A program made the position numbers and the translations under genes. A DNA stretch of 64,000 nt from RHKX01 sp964497825. Lineage in GTDB: Bacteria > Actinomycetota > Thermoleophilia > Solirubrobacterales > 70-9. Of this stretch, positions 1 to 8,498 are shown piece after piece. Within the stretch, counting starts at the first letter, position 1; each line of letters begins with the position of its first letter. The notes below the pieces were generated by a model that had not been told where the DNA came from, did no database searches, and worked only from the letters and a program-made list of their open reading frames with translations. The DNA lies in the NCBI GenBank assembly GCA_964497825.1, contig CAZCFA010000001.1:18678-82677 (forward strand), read 5' to 3'.

Positions 1-1
1 C

Positions 2-841
2 GTGATCCTGATCGGCGAGATGCGTGACGAGGAAACGGTGCGGACCGCGCTGAGCGCCGCCGAGACCGGCCATCTCGTGCTCTCGACCCTGCACACGCTC
101 GACGCGACCGAGACGATCAACCGGATCATCGACTTCTTCCCGCCCCACCTCCAGCAGCAGGCGCGGGTGATGCTCGCCTCGACCCTGAAGGGCGCCGTCT
201 CGCAGCGCCTGGTCCCGACCGCCGACGGCGAGGGCCGGGTCGCGGCCAGCGAGATCCTCGTCGTCACCGGCCGGGTCGAGGATCTGATCCTGAGCCCGGC
301 CGAGACCGGCAAGATCAGCCAGGTGATCGCCGAGGGCGAGTACTACGGGATGCAGACCTTCGACCAGTCGCTGCTCAAGCACGTGCAGTCGGGAGCGGTC
401 TCGGAGGCGACCGCGATGGAGTACGCGTCGAGCCCGCACGACTTCAAGCTGATGCTGCAGTCGGCGGGCAACCGCGCGAGCGACATCTCGAACCTGATCG
501 GGGCGCCCGACGACGGAGCGGCGCCCGCGAGCGGTCCGCCACCGCCCGCCGCCGCGCCCGAACCCGCGGCGCCCGGCGCTGGAGCCGAACCGGAGGCGAG
601 CCCCGGATCGTCGCCGCCCGCCGCCGCGCCCGAGCCCCAGCCGATCCCCGACGCAGCGCCACAGCCCGAGTCGGTCCCGGAGCCGGCCGTCGGGCCGGTC
701 CCGCCCGCAGCGCCGCAGCCCGGGTCGGTCCCGGAGCCCGCCAGCGAGCCCGCCGCCGCCGCGCCGGTGTCGCGGTCGGTGCCGCCGCCGGCGCCGGCCG
801 AGCCCGCAGCGAACGCGCCCGGGTCTCACTTCACTTCCTGA
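2..841 (+). CDS. pilT: PilT-family type IV pilus ATPase, C-terminal part (5' truncated by window edge)
   Basis: The frame is already open at the first base, so the N-terminal PAS-like domain and Walker A lie outside the window. What remains starts inside Walker B (ILIGEMRDEET) and continues with the His box (GHLVLSTLHTLDATETINRIID), both hallmarks of secretion/retraction hexameric ATPases of the PilT/PilB group. The short loop and the segment VIAEGEYYGMQTFDQSLLKHVQSG, given here only as an MQTFDQSL core, fit PilT (pilus retraction) better than PilB. The last roughly 105 residues are an Ala/Pro/Glu-rich low-complexity tail, unusual for PilT and probably disordered. No other pilus gene is in view. 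Confidence 0.9.
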   Translation: MILIGEMRDEETVRTALSAAETGHLVLSTLHTLDATETINRIIDFFPPHLQQQARVMLASTLKGAVSQRLVPTADGEGRVAASEILVVTGRVEDLILSPAETGKISQVIAEGEYYGMQTFDQSLLKHVQSGAVSEATAMEYASSPHDFKLMLQSAGNRASDISNLIGAPDDGAAPASGPPPPAAAPEPAAPGAGAEPEASPGSSPPAAAPEPQPIPDAAPQPESVPEPAVGPVPPAAPQPGSVPEPASEPAAAAPVSRSVPPPAPAEPAANAPGSHFTS

Positions 842-844
842 AGT
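833..844. promoter_or_regulatory. Candidate operator palindrome ahead of the HxlR gene
   Basis: ACTTCCTGAAGT has 5-base arms ACTTC/GAAGT around CT. It overlaps the pilT stop codon and sits between a weak -35 (TCACTT, 826-831) and a -10-like TATCCT (850-855). HxlR dimers commonly autoregulate from such sites. The link to this regulator is inference from position. Confidence 0.4.
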
Positions 845-905
845 ATTGCTATCCTCGGTGCTCGAGGCGGCGCCTGGCATCGTGCCGCGGGCCGCCGCGG
901 AGACG

Positions 906-1259
906 ATGACCAGCACCGAGACCGACTGTCCAGTCTGCGCCTGTGCCGAGATCATCTCGGGCAAGTGGACCCTGCTGGTGATCCGCGATCTCGCCGCCGG
1001 CAACCGCCGCTTCTGCGAGCTCGAGCGCTCGCTCGAGGGGATCAGCCCGCGGACGCTGTCGTTGCGGCTGCGGGCGCTCGAGGACTGCGGCGTCGTCGAG
1101 CGCCACACCTACCCCGAGGTTCCGCCCCGGGTCGAGTACGGGCTGACCGAGAAGGGCCGGGCGCTGTCGCCGCTGATCGACGAGATGCGCGGCTACGGGC
1201 GGCGCTGGCTCGGCGTCGGCACCGATCCGGGGTCGAAGTCGGCGCCGGTCGCGGTCTGA
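906..1259 (+). CDS. HxlR-family winged-helix transcriptional regulator
   Basis: A 117-residue DNA-binding regulator. The family pattern is present almost throughout: CPVCACAEIISGKWTLLVI, then FCELERSLEGISPRTLSLRL for the recognition helix, then the wing VPPRVEYGLTEKGRAL. Two closely spaced N-terminal cysteines precede the GKW motif; in several HxlR proteins a cysteine here senses redox or electrophiles, so a stress role is possible but not shown. In-frame TTG (846) and GTG (882) starts exist; ATG 906 was chosen because it matches the usual short N-terminus. The neighbours (pilT upstream, unknown protein downstream) do not reveal its target. Confidence 0.85.
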   Translation: MTSTETDCPVCACAEIISGKWTLLVIRDLAAGNRRFCELERSLEGISPRTLSLRLRALEDCGVVERHTYPEVPPRVEYGLTEKGRALSPLIDEMRGYGRRWLGVGTDPGSKSAPVAV

Positions 1260-1388
1260 TCGCCTGAGCCCGCCACGCGGGGGCGGACGACGACCGGCGC
1301 GCTGCAAGGAATCTTGCAGGCAGGAGCGCGCCCGGCACGGGCGAAGACCGCGTGCGTGCGCGACCTTCACCTCAGACACACGCTGACC

Positions 1389-3113
1389 ATGCTCTGCCGC
1401 GACGCCTCCGAGGTCCTCACCGGCCTGGTCGAGGGCGGACAGGAGATCCAGTACGAGATCGGTGAGCCCGGCGACGGGTTCGCCTTCTGCCACTACCGGC
1501 CGCTGACCGCGCGCTACGTGCGCGACAACGCCGCGAGCCTGCGCGAGCTGCCGAGCTTCGCCGAGGCGGTCGAGACGATGCGCCGGGCCGACGTCGCCGG
1601 CCCCTATCTCGAGGAGGCGGGAATCACGCCGCCGACCGACGCGACCGAGCGAGCGACGCTCGCCGTCACCTACTTCCTCGCGCGCCTGTGGGACGGCTGC
1701 GCCTCGTTCGAGACCGACGACGAGCGCTTCGCCGCCGCCGTCGCCGAGATCGAGGACTGCGCCGAGCCCGAGGAGGGCGAGGTCGAGGCGATCGTGCCGC
1801 TGGTCGGGTTCCAGATGCCGAGCACGCGGATCGAGCTTGCCGGCGCCTCGATCGTGCGCGCCGACGCCGTCGACGTGCCCGCCGAGGCGGCCCGCGGCGA
1901 ACGTCCCAGCGGCGCCGCCTGGGAGCCGACCTTCCTGATCAGCGCCCGCGTCTCGCTTGACCCCGACGGCGGCCTCGGTGGCGCCGGCGAGCGCGTCGCC
2001 CGGACCTTCGAGCGCGTCGTCACCACGCTGCGCCTGTTCAAGGCCGGCGGCGTCGGCCTCGCTCCGCACGGCTGGGTTCGCGTCGCCGGCGACCGCTGGC
2101 GGCGGATCGCGACCGGGGCGGGCCGGCCGCGTCCCGGCGGCTACCGGCTGACCGAGGGCGACGCCGATGCGCTGATCGCCCTCGCCCGGGTCGTCGACGT
2201 GCACCCGGGCCGGATCAAGCGCCTGCGCCGCGCGCTGCTGCGCTTCGAGGCCGGCCTCGATCGCCGCGGCGCGATCGACGCGCTCAACGACCATCTGCTC
2301 GCGCTCCGCTTCCTGCTCGAGGGCGAGGGCCCGGCCGGAGTCGGCCTGCCGATGCGCGTCGCCGCGCTCGCCGGCAGCGCCGACCGGGCCGAGGCGCGGC
2401 GAACCGTCGAGCGGGCGATCGCGCTCGAGCGTGAGATCTGGAGCGGCGAGCCGGCCCGGACCGCGGCCGGCCCCGGCCCCTCCGAGGTCGCGGCCGCGGT
2501 CGAGGAGCTGCTCCGGGCGGTCCTGCGCCGCGGGGTGAGCGGCGAGCTCGGCAACGACTTCCGCGCGGCCGCCGACGAGGCGCTGCTGGCCGAGGGTCTC
2601 GCCGTCGGCGAGGGCTCGGCGGCAGAGCGCGGCGGCGAGGCCGAGTGGAACCTCGAGCCCGGGCCGGAGCCGGCGACCGCGGAGCAGGCCGCTGCCGGCG
2701 ATCGCGAGCCCGAGGACTTCGACATCCCCGACGCCGAGCGGATCCGGGTCAGCCGCACCGCGGCCGAGCCGGCGACGACGGCCGATCAGGCGACCGCGGC
2801 CGACCCGGCGACGGCGGCCGATCAGCCCACCCCGTTCGCCTTCGTCGAGGATGACGGCACCGTGGTCGAAGCGCCCGAGGAGGAGGAACCAATGATTGAT
2901 CAGCAGACCGTCCCGGCCGAGCCCGCCGGCTGGCTCGACGAGGTCGACGGCGGGGCGACGATGGACTTCCCGGCGCGCTCCAAGCACCTCGAGGAGCTGG
3001 CGCGGCCGCCGCTCGACCGCGAGGAGGTCAAGGCCCGGGTCGAGTACCTGTTCCCGCGCACCGAGACCGACTGGAACGTCGGCACCCGCGCCCCGCGCCG
3101 GGTCGCCGGCTGA
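1389..3113 (+). CDS. Uncharacterised protein with an ApeA/HEPN-like central region
   Basis: About 574 residues, not confidently assigned. Residues roughly 200-420 hold a two-part helical region: FERVVTTLRLFKAGGVG, a Trp-containing beta segment, then FEAGLDRRGAIDALNDHLLAL with a downstream LEREIWSGEP. This order resembles ApeA-like HEPN proteins (N-terminal beta part, then helices with an R-x4-H-type motif), but the expected His is Ser/Gly here, so nuclease activity would be doubtful. Residues about 430-510 are acidic with ATAADQ repeats, followed by a conserved-looking tail (DWNVGTRAPRR). ATG 1389 was chosen over TTG 1314. No partner operon is evident; a 30-bp repeat array follows the stop. 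Confidence 0.5.
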   Translation: MLCRDASEVLTGLVEGGQEIQYEIGEPGDGFAFCHYRPLTARYVRDNAASLRELPSFAEAVETMRRADVAGPYLEEAGITPPTDATERATLAVTYFLARLWDGCASFETDDERFAAAVAEIEDCAEPEEGEVEAIVPLVGFQMPSTRIELAGASIVRADAVDVPAEAARGERPSGAAWEPTFLISARVSLDPDGGLGGAGERVARTFERVVTTLRLFKAGGVGLAPHGWVRVAGDRWRRIATGAGRPRPGGYRLTEGDADALIALARVVDVHPGRIKRLRRALLRFEAGLDRRGAIDALNDHLLALRFLLEGEGPAGVGLPMRVAALAGSADRAEARRTVERAIALEREIWSGEPARTAAGPGPSEVAAAVEELLRAVLRRGVSGELGNDFRAAADEALLAEGLAVGEGSAAERGGEAEWNLEPGPEPATAEQAAAGDREPEDFDIPDAERIRVSRTAAEPATTADQATAADPATAADQPTPFAFVEDDGTVVEAPEEEEPMIDQQTVPAEPAGWLDEVDGGATMDFPARSKHLEELARPPLDREEVKARVEYLFPRTETDWNVGTRAPRRVAG

Positions 3114-3118
3114 GCCGG
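3091..3118 (+). repeat. 28-bp gene-end sequence, first copy (repeated at 3636-3663)
   Basis: This sequence covers the last codons and stop of the upstream protein (APRRVAG-stop, then GCCGG). The identical 28 bp reappear at 3636-3663, just before the convergent BagB-like stop codon. It is immediately followed by a 33-bp block (3118-3150) that also recurs, with one mismatch, at 3518-3550 and contains an imperfect hairpin (GCGAGAGTG/CCACTCGC). Confidence 0.85.
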
Positions 3119-3196
3119 GGCGAGAGTGATCCCACTCGCGGCGGCTCCGCGACGCGCCGCCGCATCCAGCTCGCAGCAGCGGCGCTCGCGCGCAGG

Positions 3197-3499
3197 CGAC
3201 GGCTGACCGCCGGCCTGCGCCGGCTACGACGGCTGACCGCCGGCCTGCGCCGGCCTGCGCTGGAGGCGACGGCTGACCGCCGGCCTGCGCCGGCTACGAC
3301 GGCTGACCGCCGGCCTGCNNNNNNNNNNNNNNNNNNNNNNNNNNNNNNNNNNNNNNNNNNNNNNNNNNNNNNNNNNNNNNNNNNNNNNNNNNNNNNNNNN
3401 NNNNNNNNNNNNNNNNNNACGGCTGACCGCCGGCCTGCGCCGGCTACGACGGCTGACCGCCGGCCTGCGCCGGAGGCGACGGCTGACCGCCGGCCTGCA
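3197..3499 (+). repeat. 30-bp tandem repeat array interrupted by an assembly gap
   Basis: Contiguous units start CGACGGCTGACCGCCGGCCT and end GCGCCGGCTA, without spacers. Units begin at 3197, 3227 (a longer variant), 3267 and 3297, and resume after the N run at about 3419, 3447 and 3477. Each unit contains the self-complementary GCCGGC-CTGC-GCCGGC. The true copy number is unknown because the gap falls inside the array. The 3114-3667 spacer holds nothing else that looks like a gene. Confidence 0.9.
3319..3418. other. Assembly gap of exactly 100 N
   Basis: A run of 100 N is the usual placeholder for a gap of unknown length. The same 30-bp unit flanks it on both sides, so the break was probably caused by an unresolved tandem repeat rather than missing genes. 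Confidence 0.98.
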
Positions 3500-3635
3500 T
3501 CGGGGATCGCTCTCGCAGGGCGAGAGTGATTCCACTCGCGGCGGCTCCGCCGCCGGCAGCGGAGCCCGCGACGACTGGCCGCCGATCCGCGACGAACGAC
3601 CGGCTCCGACCGCCGGGCGTCGGCCGACACCAGGG

Positions 3636-3663
3636 CCCCGCGCCGGGTCGCCGGCTGAGCCGG
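3636..3663 (+). repeat. 28-bp gene-end sequence, second copy
   Basis: Exact copy of 3091-3118, retaining the TGA that is the stop codon in the first copy but out of any gene here. It ends 5 bases before the stop codon of the convergent ATPase gene. Confidence 0.85.
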
Positions 3664-3667
3664 ACCG

Positions 3668-4816
3668 TCAGGCTCGCGCCGGCTCGGCGGCGCCGAACAG
3701 GTACGGCCGCAGCGACAGCAGGCCGGCGAGGTCGTGGATCTCGTCGGCCATCTCGGGCACCGTCAGCAGCGGCGCCGAACCGATCCGCTCGCGCAGGTCC
3801 TCGATGTTGGCGGCGTCGCGCTCGACCAGACCGTGGCGGTCGCGGTAGCTGGCGAGGACGCGGTCGCTGAGGTCGTCGTCGAGCGCCTCGCGCAGCGCCG
3901 CCTCGATCAGCTCGTCGGCGCCCTCGCCGGGGGCGGCGGTGTGAACGCGGTTGACGACGAGGCCGCCGAACGGCAGCCCGCCCTCGAGCAGCTTGTCGTG
4001 CAGGTAGACCGCTTCGGCGATCGGATCCCCGGCGGGCCCGGTGACGATCAGAAACTTCGTGCCGGCGGCGCCGAGCAGCGCCTCGACCTTGGTCGCGCGC
4101 TCGCGGAAGCCGCCGATCAGGCCCGACATCGCGTTGAAGAACTCGGACAGGTCGTCGATCAGGTCGACGCCGGTGAGCCGCCGCAAAACCGAGAGGATCG
4201 TCGCGGCGCCGCGGCCGGCGATCCGGGCGCCGAGCCCGGTCGGCCGCAGAAACAGCTTCAGGGCGCGGCCGTCGACGAACTGCACCAGCCGCTGCGGCGC
4301 GTCGAGGAAGTCGAGCGCGTGGCGGGACGGCGGCGTGTCGAGCACGAGCAGGTCGTACTCGCCCTGCTCGTGCAGCTCGTACAGGCGCTCCATCGCCATG
4401 TACTCCTGCGATCCCGCCAGCGCTCCGGAGATCTGCTTGTAGATCCGGTTGTCGAGGATCTTCTCGCTCGACTCGCGGTCCTCCGAGTAGCGGACGACGA
4501 CCTCGTCGAAGGTCGCCTTGGCGTCGAGCATCGTCGCCCACAGCTCGCCGGCGCCGGGATCGACGCCGGCGGCGGCGAACAGCTCCGGATCGACCCGCGC
4601 CTCGCGGTTGCCGAGCTGCTCGAGCCCGAGCGAATCGGCGAGCCGCTTCGCCGGGTCGATCGTCAGCACCGCCACCTTGCTGCCGCGGGCGGCCATGCCG
4701 GCGGCGATCGCCGCCGACGTCGTCGTCTTGCCGACGCCGCCGGATCCGGCGCAGATGCAGACCGAGACGTCCTCGAGCAGGTCGAGCAGCGACCCGTCGG
4801 CGGGCTCGGCGCTCAC
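3668..4816 (-). CDS. ArsA/Get3-family ATPase, BagB-like (Rv3680-type)
   Basis: 382 residues of a soluble P-loop ATPase. Deviant Walker A is AGSGGVGKTTTSAAIA near residue 25. The switch II region is LLVLDTPPSRHALDFLD. Residues around 180-230 form a helical segment (LTGVDLIDDLSEFFNAMSGL) like that of Get3-type proteins. There is no Cys triad for arsenite, so arsenic efflux is unlikely. The GTG start overlaps the stop of the second ATPase, indicating a translationally coupled pair exactly as in the actinobacterial Rv3679-Rv3680 (BagA-BagB) locus, where the two form a Get3-like complex. Substrate unknown. A longer upstream frame is a shadow of the partner gene. Confidence 0.8.
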   Translation of the reverse strand: MSAEPADGSLLDLLEDVSVCICAGSGGVGKTTTSAAIAAGMAARGSKVAVLTIDPAKRLADSLGLEQLGNREARVDPELFAAAGVDPGAGELWATMLDAKATFDEVVVRYSEDRESSEKILDNRIYKQISGALAGSQEYMAMERLYELHEQGEYDLLVLDTPPSRHALDFLDAPQRLVQFVDGRALKLFLRPTGLGARIAGRGAATILSVLRRLTGVDLIDDLSEFFNAMSGLIGGFRERATKVEALLGAAGTKFLIVTGPAGDPIAEAVYLHDKLLEGGLPFGGLVVNRVHTAAPGEGADELIEAALREALDDDLSDRVLASYRDRHGLVERDAANIEDLRERIGSAPLLTVPEMADEIHDLAGLLSLRPYLFGAAEPARA

Positions 4817-5748
4817 GGCGAGAGCACCGTCGCCAGCTCGCGCAGGCCGGCCTCGTCGAGCCGCGGCTCGAACAGGAACGGCAGCTCGGTGATCGGGCTG
4901 GTCGTGTTCTCGCCGAGCCGGGCCAGCTGCGACTCCTGCGCCGCCCGGCGCCCGGCCTCCTCGGCGACGGCCGCCAGCGCCGGCTCGGCCCGCTCGCGCA
5001 CCGCGGCGGCGACGGCGCCGATCCGCTTGCGCTCGGCCGCCGAGAAGCGGGCCGGGTAGACGCCGTTGGCGAAGATCCGATCGACGGCGAACGGGCCTCC
5101 CTTCGGCGGGTCGAGCAGCGTCGCCTCGAGCTCGATCGACTCGTTGATCGCCATCTCCTCGGGCCGGGCGACGATCGCGACGCCGGTCCGCTCGCGGTCG
5201 GTGATCAGCTCCTCGATCCGCTTCGCCTGGTTGGCGAGCGGGCCGACGCGGGCGATCTCCCGAAACGTGCGCGGCGTCTGCAGGAAGCCGACCCCGTGGC
5301 CGGTCGCCGGCGAATCGACGACGACGAGGTCGTAGGTGCGCTTCGCGCCCTTCAGCTTGCGCGGCTTCTGGGCCAGCTCCCAGACCTTGCCCATCGTCAC
5401 CATCTCCGGCAACCCGGGGGTGGCGGCCGCGAGGTAGTTGAACAGGGTGCTGCGGCGCAGCAGGGAGGCCATCGCCCGCACCGGCATGTGCGTCTCCAGG
5501 TACTCGCCCACCATCTTGTCGGGATCGACCGAGAGCGACCATAGGCGGGTCGCGAGCCGGCGCTCGGCGAACTCGCTCGGGCGCTTGCCGAACAGCTCGG
5601 CGCCGCGCTCCTGGGAGGCGATCTCGCAGACGATCACCCGCTTGCCGCGCTCGGCGGCGGCGAGCGCGAGCGCGTAGGCGACGGTGGTCTTGCCGACCCC
5701 GCCCTTCCCGGTGACGAATGCCAGCTGCTTGTCGAGCAGGTCGGCGAT
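4813..5748 (-). CDS. ArsA/Get3-family ATPase, BagA-like (Rv3679-type), anomalous start
   Basis: About 311 residues. The deviant Walker A FVTGKGGVGKTTVAYALA lies only some 11 residues from the proposed start, and switch II is VVVDSPATGHGVGFLQTP. Walker A lies upstream of the first in-frame ATG/GTG/TTG (GTG 5637), so that start would delete the nucleotide-binding loop. The only sensible starts are ATC at 5748 (giving ADLLDKQLAFV) or the out-of-frame ATG at 5756, which one extra G would bring into frame as MAAIADLLDKQ. I drew the gene from the ATC. It is divergent from parA with 60 bp between. Confidence 0.75.
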   Translation of the reverse strand: MADLLDKQLAFVTGKGGVGKTTVAYALALAAAERGKRVIVCEIASQERGAELFGKRPSEFAERRLATRLWSLSVDPDKMVGEYLETHMPVRAMASLLRRSTLFNYLAAATPGLPEMVTMGKVWELAQKPRKLKGAKRTYDLVVVDSPATGHGVGFLQTPRTFREIARVGPLANQAKRIEELITDRERTGVAIVARPEEMAINESIELEATLLDPPKGGPFAVDRIFANGVYPARFSAAERKRIGAVAAAVRERAEPALAAVAEEAGRRAAQESQLARLGENTTSPITELPFLFEPRLDEAGLRELATVLSP

Positions 5749-5808
5749 CGCCGCATTCTCGCAACCCGGGGAAGGAAACCCCGCACCGCGGCCGAATAGG
5801 GGCGCGAC

Positions 5809-7074
5809 ATGGGCTTGTTCAACAGAAAGCAGCAGGAGGAGCGCCGCGACGACCGCGAGCGCGAAGGCGACCTCGACCGCGAGGACGAGCGCGATCGCGA
5901 CCGGCGGCAGGCGGAGCTACCGACCGAGCCGCTGAGCACGCGACCGGTCCCGGTCGAGATCGAGGAGGACGAGACGCTTCCACCCGAGCCGGTCGTCCGC
6001 GCCGGGCCCGGACCCGAATCCGATCCGATCGAGGCCGAGCTGCGCGAGCTCGACCGGGCGACCGCCACGGAGCCGGCCGAGCGGCCCGCCGCCGCGCCGG
6101 CCGAGCGGCCCGCCGCCGCGCGCTCGACCGGGACGCTCGACAAGGACGAGCTTCGCCGCGCCGTCAAGGGCGGCGGCACCGAGCTGCCCGATCAGGAGGA
6201 CGACGGCGATGACGACGATGGCCGCCGCTCCGCCGCCGAGCTGATCGCGCCGCAGATGCAGTCGCGGAAGCATCCGTTCGCGCCGGAGCGGGCCGAGGTC
6301 GAGGGCGAGCGGCGGATGCGCGTGCTCGCCTTCGCCAACCAGAAGGGCGGCGTCGCGAAGACGACGACGACCCTGAACCTCGCCGTGGCGCTGTCGGAGT
6401 CCGGCCACCGGGTCCTCTGCGTCGACCTCGATCCGCAGGGCAACCTGACGATGAGCCAGGGGATCGATCCCGACACGGTCGAGAAGAGCCTCTACCACGT
6501 CCTCGTCGAGCGGGTTCCGATCGAGGAGATCATCCAGCACCGCGAGGTTGACATCGCGGTCGCCTCGATCGACCTCGCCGGCGCCGAGATCGCGATGAGC
6601 ACCCAGATCGGCCGCGAGCGGTCGCTGCAGAAGGCGCTCGCAACGGTCGCCGACGACTACGACTTCGTCTGCATCGACACGCCGCCGAGCCTCGGCCTGC
6701 TGACGATCAACGCGCTGACCGCGGCCGACAAGGTGATCGTGCCGGTCCAGTGCGAGTACCTGTCGATGCGCGGCCTCGTCCAGCTCCAGAACACGCTCGA
6801 GATGATCCGCGAGAACCTCAACCCCGACGTCCAGATCGAGGGCATCCTGCCGACGATGCTGGACACGCGGACGATCCACGCCAAGGAGGCGGTCGAGATC
6901 CTCGAGGAGAACTTCGGCGAGCTCGTCTTCAAGTCGCGAATCCGAAAGGCGATCAAGTTCGCCGAAGCCCCCGTGAAGGGAAGCTCCGTTCTCAAGTACG
7001 ATCCGCAGAGCAACGCGGCTCAGTGCTACCGAGACTTGGCGGAGGAGGTCCTTGAACATGGCGCGTCGACCTAA
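5809..7074 (+). CDS. parA: ParA/Soj-type partition ATPase with long charged N-terminal extension
   Basis: 421 residues. The ATPase core begins near residue 170 with MRVLAFANQKGGVAKTTTTL (deviant Walker A with signature Lys), followed by CVDLDPQGNLT and CIDTPPSLGLLT, and ends at a normal ParA C-terminus. The first about 165 residues are extremely charged (many Arg/Asp/Glu) and low-complexity with an AERPAAAP repeat, and begin MGLFNRK, possibly an amphipathic tip. An internal ATG at 6316 would give a standard-length ParA. No parB neighbour. The gene overlaps ftsZ by 17 bases, so it may place the division ring rather than a chromosome (inference). Confidence 0.85.
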   Translation: MGLFNRKQQEERRDDREREGDLDREDERDRDRRQAELPTEPLSTRPVPVEIEEDETLPPEPVVRAGPGPESDPIEAELRELDRATATEPAERPAAAPAERPAAARSTGTLDKDELRRAVKGGGTELPDQEDDGDDDDGRRSAAELIAPQMQSRKHPFAPERAEVEGERRMRVLAFANQKGGVAKTTTTLNLAVALSESGHRVLCVDLDPQGNLTMSQGIDPDTVEKSLYHVLVERVPIEEIIQHREVDIAVASIDLAGAEIAMSTQIGRERSLQKALATVADDYDFVCIDTPPSLGLLTINALTAADKVIVPVQCEYLSMRGLVQLQNTLEMIRENLNPDVQIEGILPTMLDTRTIHAKEAVEILEENFGELVFKSRIRKAIKFAEAPVKGSSVLKYDPQSNAAQCYRDLAEEVLEHGAST

Positions 7075-8488
7075 GCGGGCCAGCATGCGGGAGGGGCCGC
7101 TCGCCGACCTCTTCCGATCGACCGACAAGCCCGAGGATCCGCCCGAGATGGGCGCGCCGCAGGCCGAGGAGCCCGCGGCCGAGGAGGCCGAGCCGCCGCC
7201 CCCGCTCGACACGCCGCCGGTGCGGCACGAGCCGCAGCCGGCCGCCGAGGACGCCGTCGAGGCGCCCGCCCCGCCACGGCCGGCGAAGGACCGCCTGCGC
7301 GAGGCCTTCAGCAGCGAGGAGAACGACTCGTTCGATCGCGAGCCGGCCTACGGCCGCGGCGAGCCGGCGCGCGCGCCGGCGACGGCGCCGCCGGTCGTCA
7401 ACGACCCGGTGATCCGCGTCGTCGGCGTCGGCGGCGGCGGCGTCAACGCCGTCAACCGCATGGTCGAGGCCGGCATCGGCGGCGTCGAGTTCATGGCCGT
7501 CAACACCGACCTGCAGTCGCTGCAGCAGAGCGCCGCCGACCTCACCGTTCACATCGGCGGCGGCGTCACCCGCGGGCTCGGCTCCGGCTCCGACCCCGAG
7601 CTCGGCTACCGCGCCGCGTTCGAGGAGCAGGACCGGATCAAGCGGATGCTGAAGGGGTCCGACATGGTCTTCGTCGCCGCCGGGGCCGGCGGCGGCACCG
7701 GCACCGGCGCCGCGCCGGTGATCGCCCGGCTCGCCCGCGACGTCGGCGCCCTCACGGTCGGCATCGTCACCCGCCCGTTCGGGTTCGAGGGGACGCGCCG
7801 CGCCAAGCAGGCCGACAAGGGCATCGAGCAGCTCGCCGGCGAGGTCGACACGCTGATCGTCGTCCCCAACGATCGCCTGCTCTCGGTGCTCGAGCGCAAC
7901 ACCTCGATGGTCGAGGCGTTCCGGGTCGCCGACGACGTCCTGCGCCAGGGCGTGCAGGGCATCTCCGACCTGATCACGCTGCCGGCGCTGATCAACCTCG
8001 ACTTCGCCGACGTGCGGACGACGATGCGCGACGCCGGCCCGGCGCTGCTTGGGATCGGCATGGGCACCGGCGACACCCGCGCCACGTTCGCCGCCGAGCG
8101 CGCGATCGCCTCGCCGCTGCTGGAGACGTCGATCGAGGGCGCCCGCTCGATCCTGCTCTCGATCACCGGCGGCGGCGACCTCTCGCTGGTCGAGATCTCC
8201 GAGGCCGCCCGCGTGATTCAGGAGGCCGCCCATCCCGACGCGCACATCATCTTCGGCGCCAACGTCGACGACTCGCTCGACGAGCAGATCTGGGTGACGG
8301 TGATCGCGACCCGCTTCGACGCCCGCGGCCGCCGCGCCGACGGCTCCTCGACCGGCGCCCGCCGCGCGACGGCGCGACCGTCCTCGCGGCGCGCCAGCGA
8401 GAGCCGCTCCCCCGCTCGCGGCGTCCCCGGCTACGAGGCGGAGCCGAAGGACCTCGGGATCGACGTCCCCGAGTTCATCCCCAACTGA
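7058..8488 (+). CDS. ftsZ: Cell-division GTPase FtsZ with a 117-residue N-terminal extension
   Basis: 476 residues. The tubulin/FtsZ GTPase core starts at about residue 118 (IRVVGVGGGGVNAVNRM), with the signature GAGGGTGTGAAP at 209-220 and the T7 catalytic loop NLDFADVR at 313-320. The C-terminal peptide GIDVPEFIPN matches the FtsZ anchor peptide that binds FtsA/SepF-type partners. Unusually, 117 residues precede the core, with a basic start and a MREGPLADLFRST motif followed by a Pro/Glu-rich linker. A strong ribosome site (GGAGGAGG, 7041-7048) lies 9 bases before ATG 7058; translation is coupled to parA. No murein-cluster genes are nearby. Confidence 0.92.
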   Translation: MARRPKRASMREGPLADLFRSTDKPEDPPEMGAPQAEEPAAEEAEPPPPLDTPPVRHEPQPAAEDAVEAPAPPRPAKDRLREAFSSEENDSFDREPAYGRGEPARAPATAPPVVNDPVIRVVGVGGGGVNAVNRMVEAGIGGVEFMAVNTDLQSLQQSAADLTVHIGGGVTRGLGSGSDPELGYRAAFEEQDRIKRMLKGSDMVFVAAGAGGGTGTGAAPVIARLARDVGALTVGIVTRPFGFEGTRRAKQADKGIEQLAGEVDTLIVVPNDRLLSVLERNTSMVEAFRVADDVLRQGVQGISDLITLPALINLDFADVRTTMRDAGPALLGIGMGTGDTRATFAAERAIASPLLETSIEGARSILLSITGGGDLSLVEISEAARVIQEAAHPDAHIIFGANVDDSLDEQIWVTVIATRFDARGRRADGSSTGARRATARPSSRRASESRSPARGVPGYEAEPKDLGIDVPEFIPN

Positions 8489-8498
8489 TCGGAGCAGC

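Noticed and set aside
849..2987. 712-residue minus-strand frame
   Set aside because: Antisense shadow; composition is Arg/Gly/Leu/Ala without any recognisable motif, while the plus strand has HxlR.
3197..3499. CRISPR array
   Set aside because: Units are directly adjacent with no unique spacers, and there are no cas genes.
3668..5748. Arsenite efflux ATPases
   Set aside because: No metal-binding cysteine set and no ArsB/Acr3 neighbour; gene order fits the BagA/BagB pair.
4817..5764. N-terminal half of a 698-residue ATPase fusion
   Set aside because: Out-of-frame shadow of the BagA-like gene; the second ATPase has its own GTG start at 4816.
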